Part shown: one piece after another, positions 43,063 to 52,992 of the stretch | Numbering within the stretch: position 1 is the first letter of the stretch | Layout: every line of letters starts with the position of its first letter | NCBI RefSeq assembly: GCF_023078275.1 | Contig: NC_062983.1 | Coordinates: 10,223,001 to 10,287,000, forward strand | DNA from: Leguminivora glycinivorella | Taxonomy: Eukaryota; Arthropoda; Insecta; Lepidoptera; Tortricidae | Length of the DNA: 64,000 nt | Direction: 5' to 3' | Translations under genes and position numbers: made by a program | The notes under the pieces: generated by a model | The model's input: only the letters and a program-made list of their open reading frames with translations | What the model was told of the DNA's origin: nothing | The model's database searches: none

Positions 43063-44809
43063 AATTGACAACATTTCATATTTTTAAGTATTACTTTTTA
43101 TTGTTTGGTTTGAAAGAACTCAATTCTAAAAGATACACGTTTTTTTTTTATTTTTCCAAAAACTGCTATTTTAATGAGAAAATCCCTTATTACTACTTCG
43201 AGCAGAAAGAGCGTAAGAAGACAGCTTTATGATGTCACATGTGTTGTTTCATACACCTAAGAAAACGACAAAATTATTTCCAAAAAAAAAAAAGTTTTAA
43301 CAGTCAGCTTAAACAGTCCGGTATGTTTGACTGTCAAGTGTCACTGTCAAACTCAAGTGACTTCCCAACTGGAAGATTTTTTGTAATAGTGACAGCTTTA
43401 AATCAGCTATTGACGTCACTTCCCCATAACTATTTTTTAAGATTTTTTTATACTAAAAATACGGAGAAAAAAAAATATTATATTAATATATCTCGAAATG
43501 GTTTCCGATTTAGGGACACTGAAAATTTTGAAACGTTGTCAATTATACATAGTATTATAATATATATTACACATTTTATTACATATGTATCCATATCCGT
43601 ATACATATCCAACACGGCTAATCCGGACTTAAAGCAATCGGCAAAAAAAAGCTACCTTTTTTCAGTTATTTATTGTAATCTTAAATTGATGTAATAGTAT
43701 AGCAAGTACACAATAAATATAGCCAGTTTTTTTTTTGCGGAATGCTTTAAGATAATCAGCACTTATATGGCCATTTACCATTTTGTATACCATTTTACAT
43801 TTTCTTTACAGATATAGCATCATCGATAGGTATATCTTTCATCAAGTTTTATCACAAAATGTTTTTATCTTTGTATTGTACTGTAAAAAGATACAGTATC
43901 ATAGGACTTCAATTAATCGAGCTATATATTTATTTCTGATTACTTAACGATCAATCAACAAGTGTGAATATTATTATATCTTCCAAACAGCTCGGCCAGT
44001 CTGACCTAACGACATAATATTTTATGAAGGGCATGTCATGTAAGATGCAAATGCCGTACAAACTGAAAACTCATGTTCCTTTATTCGTAGCTTATTACAT
44101 GGTAAATATCGCTTTATCAGCAACGGTTTTCAGTAAATAGTATACCTAATATATTTATTAAGCATTACAGTATCACATATTAACTATGTAATGAGCAATC
44201 TTGAGAAGTAAAGCATAAACGTGACGAATAATCAGGAAAAGAAGCATATAGAATCGCCCACTTATTTATACAGTTATATTTTGAAAATGGTCCCTTTTCC
44301 CAAAGAATCTTATTTATTTGAATCTATTCACACAATTTTCTGTAGGTACTCTACTCAGCATGAAAGATGAATAAGTACCTACCTAGTGACCCTTTTTTTT
44401 TTTGCAGAATCTTGTTCTGTGAGATTTGTATTATTGTTCATAATTTAATTTATTAATCTTATTTTTTTTTGCTTTCCTTTTTTTAATAATGACTTTCTTG
44501 TTGGGAGACCAAATTAATTTTATTACTTATACGAACCCGCTGATATGAAAACACAGTGTTTTTTTGTTAAATTTGACAGTCGCCAGGATCCCTATCAGGA
44601 ACCACCCGGCAAATCACTTATTAAATTAGAAAAAGGGTTTTTTTTTAATCGTTTTCATACATTATAAATCTGTCAATCATGTGAGAGACCCGTAGAAACA
44701 GTAAAGTCAGTCTCAAGTAAATGACGACACATGTAACAATAAATAATGATAAGGAATTACAAAGGCAGCCTTTATTACTATGCTTACTGAGCCACTAAAT
44801 TCATTCCCT
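43063..44809. other. AT-rich stretch without identified gene or element
   Basis: Poly-T runs, a single long AT-rich frame (43239-43694) without motifs, and no terminal repeats that I could pair. Confidence 0.4.
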
Positions 44810-45604
44810 GAATAACTGGGTACGTATCACAATATCTAAAATAAAAAAACCTAACGTTAAATGACCTACGTTCAAAATACCTAAAATCATAATACCTAAT
44901 GATTTTAAATACCTAAGCAAGTTTCACCTACGCACGAATTACCGAAATTTAAAATACCTATTGGACTAAATACCTAATGTTTGAAATACCAAAAACTATG
45001 TAACCTAAATTTTATACATTAACATTTGAAATACCCTATGGTCAAAATACCTAAAATGATTAACCGGTCAAATTACCGAAGTAGTAGGGTAGGTTCCGCG
45101 AGCGTAAAAGAGGGTATATTGAAGTATTAATTTTAAGCATAGTATAGTTACGCATAATTTATCTAGGCATATTTTTGTTTGTTCGAATATATGTTGTGCA
45201 TAAAGGTGTGGTTTTTATGCATAACATTGTTTAGTCGAAATTTATCACGCAGAATTTTTATCATAGCTAATACTACTATATTGATGTTGCAGTTCTAACC
45301 TAACCTAACCTAACCGACATTCAATCAATCAATCAAAATATTCTTTATTCAAATAGGCTTACAATAAGCACTTTTAAATTGTCAACAGTGTACAATATTC
45401 ATCTTATTCTAAATATCAGAGCAATTTATTGGTGCAATAAACAATATTGTTTTAAAACTACATTGATTTAATAAAATGATATCAATCTAAATTGTATAAA
45501 AAAATACTAGTATAAAAACTTCTAGAATAAATTCTAAATGTCAAAAAAATTGTATAAAAATACATTGAATTATCAATAATTATCATCATTAATAAGCTAT
45601 ATAA

Positions 45605-47842
45605 TTAATGGTTTTCAACAATACTTGTATCCCACGGTGTTTCATCATTCATGTAGTCTTGTGTGCTGTAGTAGGCTTTAGAGATCAGTATACGCTTTAC
45701 ATAATGTTTAAATCGATTAAAAGACAGTTCAGTGATGGCATTAGGAAGTTTGTTATAAAATCTTACACAATTACCCATGAATGATTTTTTAATTTTATGG
45801 AGCCGAGTGAAGGGCACTGCAAGCTTATGCTTATTTCTAGTGTTTATATTATGTACATCACAGTTTTTCTTAAATTTATAAATGTTTTTATGTACATACA
45901 CAATATTCTCATAAATATATTGACAATGCACTGTCATTATATTAATGTCCTTAAACTTATCTCTAAGTGAGTCTCTATGGTTCATTTTGTATATTGCTCG
46001 AATAGCCCTCTTCTGCAGAACAAATATGGTATTTATCTCTGAAGCACTGCCCCATAGTAAAATACCATATGACATAATGCTGTGAAAGTAACTAAAATAA
46101 ACTAATCGAGCTGTTTCCACGTCTGTTAACTGACGGATCTTGCTCACTGCAAATGCTGCAGAGCTCAGTCTATTCGAGAGGGTAGCAATATGGGGACCCC
46201 ACTGAAGTTTAGAATCTAAAGTTATGCCAAGAAAAACTGTACTATCTACCAGTTCCAATTCCTCATCCTTCACAACGACACTTGCTTGTTCATTTTTAGC
46301 ATTACTCGTTACAAACTTAATACATTTAGTCTTTTTCTCATTTAACAATAAGTTATTAACACTAAACCAATTAACTACTTCGGAAATAGCATTGTTTACA
46401 TTTTCACAAGTTTGTTGCTGACGTTTGACTTTGAAAATAAGGGAAGTATCATCTGCAAACAATACTATATCATGGTGGGTCTTTACAAGATATGGCAGGT
46501 CATTAATGTAGATAAGGAACAGGAAAGGCCCCAATATTGATCCCTGCGGTACACCCATAGAGACTAGTGACCCCGGTGAGCGCTGTCCATTCACGTCGAC
46601 CCTTTGTATTCTATCGTGTAAGTAAGATTTGACTAAATTCAGTGCCGATCCTCGCACTCCATAGTAGTGCAATTTCCTGATCAGTGTTTCATGACAGACG
46701 CAATCGAAAGCCTTAGATAAATCACAGAAGATACCCAAGGCATCCTGTGACTCCTCCCAGGCATCGAAAATCTGTTTGATTAGCTCAACACCAGCGTCGG
46801 TTGTTGAGCGACCCCGTGTAAAACCAAATTGTTTATTGTGCATTAGATTATTGATGTTAAAATGTTGCAATAGCTGAAATAACACTAACTTTTCAAAAAA
46901 TTTGCTGAATGTCGGTAACACTGATATCGGTCTAAAATTAGTGGGGTCGGATGTGCTACCAGATTTAAATAATGGAATGACTTTACTGTGTTTCATAAGA
47001 TCAGGAAACTCACCACAATCAACACTGTTATTAAAGATAACTACCAAGTCAGGCGCTACAATTTCTATTAAAGATTTAACACCATGGACAGAGACTCCCC
47101 AGAGGTCACAAGTTTTTTTAACATTAATTGATTGAAATGCCTTAATTATATCTGAGGTACTAACATGTTCAAATACAAGGTCTCTACTACATTCTGTGAC
47201 ATTATCTTCTAACAATGTAACGGCAGATGCGGGTGATGAATTTAAGTGCCTAGTTGTGGAAACTGGTATATCAGTGAAGAACTTTTCAAATTCTGTTGCT
47301 ACTTCTAAATTGGAATCTACAATTTTGCCATCAATTTTTAATTTCAGTTCATTTGTTCTTTGCTTTGACCGACCAGTCTCCACGTTAATTACTTTCCACG
47401 TTGCTTTAATTATATCGGAACTACTTTTAATTTTCTTGCTTAAATAATTACGTTTAGCGGTATGACAATCTAATTTAAACTGTTTCGAAAATTGTTTGAC
47501 ATGTTCTTTAAATTCATCACTCGTATTAAACCGCCGTTCCTCATACAAGGCATACAATGCACGTCTTCGTTGATGTAACTCTGCAGTTGCCCACTCACTA
47601 AAAACTGATGCATCACTAACCGTGACCGTTTTTGTTGTAAATATCGTATTATAATTTTCCATATATGTGTGAAAGAATGAATTATACATATCATTAGGAC
47701 TCATGTTTGGAGACAGAACGGGTAGCGCCTGAACTAAACTCTGTTTCATTCTTTCCACGCGGTCCGAGGTTACTGGTACAAAAGTTATGTGTTTTTTCAA
47801 GGTGATGCTATTTGTCTTTTGTAATAATTTGAAAGGTAACAA
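45605..47842 (-). pseudogene. LINE ORF2 without endonuclease: reverse transcriptase and C-terminus
   Basis: 745 codons, open from just after a TAA to a stop at 45605. It starts in the linker that normally follows the endonuclease (TSDRVERMKQSLVQALPVLS) and then has complete RT blocks: NFRPISVLPTFSK, QFGFTRGRSTTDA, IFCDLSKAFDCVCHE, MGVPQGSILGPFLF, catalytic FADDTSLI, FLGITLDSKLQWG, and a C-terminus with LWGSASE, LQKRAIRAIY and FYNKLPNAI. The first codon is TTG; the first ATG comes about 31 codons in. It overlaps the 3' end of ORF1 by 46 bases in another frame. The roughly 230-residue APE domain is deleted, so self-mobilisation is not expected. Confidence 0.88.
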
Positions 47843-49284
47843 TTACCTTTAGTCAAAAATACCATAGGCATATGGTATTTACTAACAAATTTGTTAGTGT
47901 CAATTATGCTAACCTTACTACTATATGTACAAAGATTATATAAAGCTATATTTAACTTATGTCTAGTGTTATTTTCTGCCTCTGACATTTGGGAACAGTA
48001 GGGGAATGTGAAAAAAATAATTTTATGCACTGCCATTGAGTTTAACTGTTCAAAGTATTTGACCAAATTACTTTTGTTCACATTGCCCCTATTTCCCATA
48101 AAGATAAGCAGTGTCGTCTGAGAATGAATATCACTGTCATTTAAAATTTGTTTTAAAATATTTTCAAAACTACTATGAGGCAAACAATGGTTGATTGTAC
48201 TAAGTCCCCTTAAGTAAAAGTTTAGAAATGAGCTCATATCGCTTCCAATTTCATCACAGTACATAATAACATTAGGCTTAGGTATACATTTTAGAGAAGT
48301 GTCGAAAGAGCTACTACCACTTATATGCTGTTGTTGTAAACTGTCATACAGGCTTGGGTAGAGTGTGCTGGTTGACAAATCCCCGGTCACCTGCTTACAT
48401 GCACATGACTGGGCATTGGTCAACGACTCAAAGCGGTCTGAATTATGCTTTATCTGGGATATTAAGTCATCCATAGCCAAAGAATATTCATTAATAACTT
48501 TTTTTGAACTTTCATTTATGCCTTCCAAAGATTTTATTGAATCCTCCAAAGTCTGAATTTTTGATTTTAACGCCTGTGTGTCAGTTTCATACTGTAATTT
48601 ACTATTTTCTAACTGAGCAGAATACAAATCCAACTTATCCACTAAGCCTATATTAACTTTACAATATTTTAATTTTTTGAAAAACAATTTATTTATTTTT
48701 GACAGTTTTTTTTTTCTAATGACTTTATTCAATTTAATATATTTCTTTAGTTTGTTTCCGCTGCAATTTACTAACCTTGGTGTGGTGGTATCATTGGCTA
48801 AATCTGTAGTGACCAAAGGGATTTCAATTGCTGCGGTAACCAACTGGGAGTCAGGCCGGACCAGTTCCTCGAACAAGGTCTGAGTGTGTGCCGCAGCTGC
48901 TTGGTTTTGGGCCTCCCGTAGCTCGTAGATTTGTTCGTGGGCGTCGTGCAGTGCTCTCTCCAATGAGTCGATGTCTTTCAGGGCCTGTTCATATGCAGCG
49001 TTGCACTCCATAAACCTGTCAACCGTCTCCTGAAGCCGGGCCCGCTCTGAATTTACATTATTGTAATCACTCTCTAATGTACACAGTTCCTTTTTCAACT
49101 TATCGTTCCTATCAATTACTAATAAAAGCTCTTTCTCACTGTCTTCTCTTTCACTGATCAATTGAGCACTAAATTCCTTGGATTGTTTTAATTCCAGCAA
49201 GGTAAGTTGGAGCTTATCACACTTTTCAGGCTCCTGCTGGAGAGCCGCTGCTGCGGCTGCTGCAGCTGCTCTGCGTGTTTGCAT
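47797..49284 (-). CDS. LINE ORF1: coiled coil plus SGNH/esterase-like domain
   Basis: 495 residues from ATG. Residues 1-130: Ala run then coiled coil (KCDKLQLTLLELKQSKEFSA, RLQETVDRFM). Around 175-200: basic patch KLKKYIKLNKVIRKKK. Second coiled coil to about 290, a CAC motif, then from about 330 an alpha/beta segment with VIMYCDEIGSD, TTLLIFMGNRGN and HKIIFFTFPYC, laid out like an SGNH-type esterase; the usual Gly-Asp-Ser and GTND motifs are altered (DEIGSD, GNRGN). CR1-type ORF1 proteins commonly carry such an esterase. Stop at 47797, inside the overlap with the ORF2 remnant. Confidence 0.8.
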   Translation of the reverse strand: MQTRRAAAAAAAAALQQEPEKCDKLQLTLLELKQSKEFSAQLISEREDSEKELLLVIDRNDKLKKELCTLESDYNNVNSERARLQETVDRFMECNAAYEQALKDIDSLERALHDAHEQIYELREAQNQAAAAHTQTLFEELVRPDSQLVTAAIEIPLVTTDLANDTTTPRLVNCSGNKLKKYIKLNKVIRKKKLSKINKLFFKKLKYCKVNIGLVDKLDLYSAQLENSKLQYETDTQALKSKIQTLEDSIKSLEGINESSKKVINEYSLAMDDLISQIKHNSDRFESLTNAQSCACKQVTGDLSTSTLYPSLYDSLQQQHISGSSSFDTSLKCIPKPNVIMYCDEIGSDMSSFLNFYLRGLSTINHCLPHSSFENILKQILNDSDIHSQTTLLIFMGNRGNVNKSNLVKYFEQLNSMAVHKIIFFTFPYCSQMSEAENNTRHKLNIALYNLCTYSSKVSIIDTNKFVSKYHMPMVFLTKGNCYLSNYYKRQIASP

Positions 49285-50613
49285 TGTAGATGGGTTTTTA
49301 ATGTACTAAACACTAAAACAAAGCAAGAAATTGCTTACTCAAGCTCAGCGGTTGCAGGTAGGTACTTACATGAAATAATGACGCTTAACTATGTCTACAC
49401 TTGTTCTAGCCTTGTACACACGTTAACACTGAATTGAAAAACACAATTAACAATAACTAGTGACAATACGACCTAGAAAGTGTACAAAGGCGAACAGATA
49501 TTTCAAATTTATAACCTATAACGGCTACAAACCTGAGACATCAAAGACACTGGTAAACGTCACTAAAACACTTCACTTATTATATTTATACAAAACTTAA
49601 TGTTAAATCTACTTAGATTACACTTAAAATAGTAATTATTACACAAAATATCCTTAAAAAATAATTATTTTAAAGGGACCTAGCAAAATCAGCTGCTTAT
49701 CGTTTGACAGCCGGGGTTGCCATCTGCATTCCATTCGTGCATTCTTAACAAAATATTGTATTTCTTGAGGTCGCAGTTCTAACCTAACCTAACCGACTCT
49801 CCTGACTACATTTAGTATGAGTGGTTATTCTGATTTTAAGAAATATTCCAAATACAATTTTGCAAATCAATGTTATTCATAAAAAAGAATCAGCGTAAAA
49901 AGTATTATTCGAACTCATTTTCGTAAAAAATAATATTAGTATTATTTTATATTATGTCAAATAAGTTTTCTGCCAAATTAACATTCGTCGATAATCGATT
50001 ATGCGAAGTCTGTTATGCGAAAATCGTTTCGGACAATTAAAGGTATGCCAAATAGAGGGAACCCGATTGGTTTAAATCTAAAATTAGGTTAGAACTGCGC
50101 GATCACACAGAAAAGAACGGCTTTCAGAGTATATACCACGATATAAAGTATACTCGGAATAAGTTATCTACGAAGTAAAAGTCCACGGTTTAATTTGACT
50201 TGTATCGATCATTCTACGATATGAACTGTCGATGAAATGAAATTATTTGAAACGTTGTGTTTGAAATAATATTCGATTAATTGTCTGTCGACGATTCAAG
50301 GGTCAACCGGTTATTTAAGCCCCATTTATTAGACATTTTTGCTTTTCGGATTTAATCATTAGGTATTTCGATTTTAGGTATTTTGAACGTAGGTCATTTA
50401 ACGTTTGTTTTTTTAATTTTAGGTATTTTGAACGTAGGTCATTTAACGTTAGTTTTTTTATTTTAAACATTATAATGTGCACCTTTTTAAACTTTAGGTA
50501 TTTTGAATTTCGGTCGAAACACCATTATGTATTTTGATTTTAGGTATTTTGAACGTAGGTCATTTAACGTTAGGTTTTTAACTTTAGACATTGTGATACG
50601 TACCCGAATAACT

Positions 50614-52895
50614 CGATAACAGTAAGAGAAAAGACAATATTTTCTTACAGAAATTAATTGTAATTTACCTAAAGAACCGTCCCCTAATATTAACGGAAAT
50701 CAATAAAAATTCTTTGTAGATATTAATCTACCCAAACTCGAAAACCAGGCAAGCACAGAGTAAACTCTCTTTATAAAGCAAGTTGCGTAAGCCTTTATTT
50801 GCACTAGGTCCATTTATTTATCTACGTATATGTTAATATGTATGTAAGTTCATTTATTGTATCTATATATATGTTTATTTTATAATAGAATCAACTTTTA
50901 TTTAATCATTAAAATCTCATACTGGCTTTATAATGGCGTCCACCAAACTATCTCTGTTTTGCCCAATGGTTGACTGATAGAAAATGGCAAGTTTAAATAA
51001 ATAAATAAAACTTTATTCGTTTTTGAGCCTAAGATATGCGATAACAGACACACAAACGTGGAAGTAGAATTAAAATTTCAGACACGTCCTTAATCGTTAC
51101 TTCTCAACGAAAAGAGAAAACAAAATTGTAAACATACTCGCAATGATAAATAGATCAGATCAGTAATTTGTCCGAGGTAACAGCAACTTGGAAAAAGTTT
51201 CAATGTTAATTGAGTTCAAACTAATAGGGATGTGTGTGTAACAATACTGTTGGGTACTAACAGTAGATTTTATTGCTCCGCAATTTGTGAAATAATTTTG
51301 AAATACGTTAGTGCGGGATACAAACGTTTAAGCGTTTCTTAGAATAAGCACAGCATTTATAGTAGCAAGTTTTGAATCTATTTTTTTTTTATTAACTAGA
51401 TAGGTAAAGAAAGTCTACCATATTTATTAAATAATTTGGTTTAAATTTCAATGCCTCAAACTGTACCTACATGGTGGGCAGGAACAGGTTAAAATAAGCA
51501 CAGCATTTTTAGCAGTAAGTTTTGAGTCTATTTTTTTTTATGATGTAGGTAAGTATGTAACTAAACTATTGTATTTAAATAAACCAACAACTTTCACTTT
51601 GAAGCCATGCCACTTATTTGAAGAAAGCACTAATATACTACCTTTAAATTTGACATTTTTGCAGGTAGGCAGGGTAAATTACTAATTTGTTTGTTTCTGG
51701 TATAGTATAGTTAAATAAACAACAAAAACCGCCTTCTAAAGTAAATCACATATCGATTGCCAATTTTTTTTGTATCGCATTATAATGGCAATCTACTTAA
51801 CGTTTAACGCAAAGTAATTTATAACATAATGAGTCAGAGTCAAATCCTTGTGTAGGAAGAAGTATTTCTAGAGGGCCATAAAGAAAAACAAAGGTCTCAT
51901 TCTGGTCAATGTGGAGAAAAATCTTTATAAAATGTAAGCGAAAACAAATATTGGACAATTGAAAAGCGAGTATTAAAAAAAACGAAAGCGATTTTTGAAA
52001 TGTACATATTTGCTTGAAAACATCGATCTTGAGTCATCAAATTTTTACTTATTAAGTGAAAATTGCCACTTTGCTAAATACATAAACAAAAAAAAAATAT
52101 TAGTGATTTTCAAATTAGTGTTTCTCAAGAGAAATAGCTAAAAATATTTTTTGGAAAATAAAATAAACGTTGGTCAATACAGAGATTTAGACCCTATACC
52201 AATACGAAAATCGAAATATTGTTTCGCAGTTATAGGATCACTCCGGATCAGTAGTGTCATAATACAATCTTTACAACAAGAACTTGTTTACCGAATTATG
52301 TCATTAACAAAATATAATTTATTCCCAAAGGAAGAAACTAAACCAGTATTGTTCTAAACCTGTATTGTTCTAAACCTGTATTGTTCAGTTCTGACTTTTA
52401 TACCCTTTCTTCAGGATTTAACTGTTTTTCTTTTAAACAACATGATCTAATACGAGGTAATTTATTTATTCAAGATGTCATAATCATAACACTAGCTCTT
52501 TCAATAACTAGCTCGATTAACTGCAGTTCCGTAATAAGTAAACAAAATCAGTTTAAAACACAGTGGGTACAAAAATATTTCTTTAAAGCAAGATTTTTTA
52601 CATGATAATGCAGAGCCCTCAGGGCCTTACCGACTTTAATGATCATAACAACGCCAGTCCATTCAGGTTTTCAGAAGGTCCCGAAATCGGTGCACCATGC
52701 GTCGGCCGTGCAGCCCCATCATCGCTGTCAGTAGGACCAAATGTAGGAAGCACAATGTTGTGGTATCGGCAGCCCGAAGAAACTGCACTTCGAATGGTGG
52801 TATGAAAGTTGATCAGCAGATTTCAATCCGTTATCTCTGAAATAATTCACAGTGTTGAAAGATGGCTAGGTAAAACGTATCTCCACTTCTGAATT
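50614..52895. other. AT-rich spacer with weak repeats, no gene called
   Basis: Contains a LINE-like tail (AATAAATAAAACTTTATTCG near 51000) and two imperfect copies of AATAAGCACAGCATTT followed by a T-run (51342 and 51493). A GC-richer patch at 52602-52805 has an open 67-codon + strand frame (MIMQSPQGLTDFNDHNNASP...) with no recognised family. Confidence 0.4.
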
Positions 52896-52992
52896 TAGCA
52901 TTTTGGTTATATAATGAAACGTTTTTATTTTATGCTTGTATGAGAGATCATATCAATTCAATTATGCGACCGAGTATGTTAAAGGTGTATAA

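Larger units (their letters stand above)
45319..49772 (-). mobile_element. CR1-like LINE, copy 2, internally deleted
   Basis: 4.45 kb on the - strand with a (GATT)n-type tail, flanked by a long duplication GCAGTTCT(AACCT)nAACCGAC (45289-45318 and 49773-49797, differing by one 5-base unit). ORF1 is complete, ORF2 lacks its endonuclease. Same family as 1-1465. Confidence 0.88.
44818..50605. mobile_element. DNA transposon with 8-bp duplication, split by a LINE
   Basis: Inverted termini GGGTACGTATCACAAT(A/G)TC, 8-bp duplication GAATAACT (44810-44817, 50606-50613). Both ends carry repeated AACGTTAAATGACCTACG and CAAAATACCTAAAAT blocks in inverted orientation. Without the LINE it is about 1.3 kb and non-coding. 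A hAT or Merlin relative would fit an 8-bp duplication; class open. Confidence 0.85.

Noticed and set aside
43239..43694. 151-codon AT-rich frame
   Set aside because: Composition is that of random AT-rich DNA (Phe, Asn, Lys, Ile rich); no motif or splice signal.
45289..45318. Interstitial telomere array
   Set aside because: Only three to four AACCT units and duplicated as part of a LINE target site; too short to claim a telomere remnant.
52602..52805. 67-codon + strand frame in a GC-richer patch
   Set aside because: No family recognised and no splice context; mentioned in the spacer entry only.
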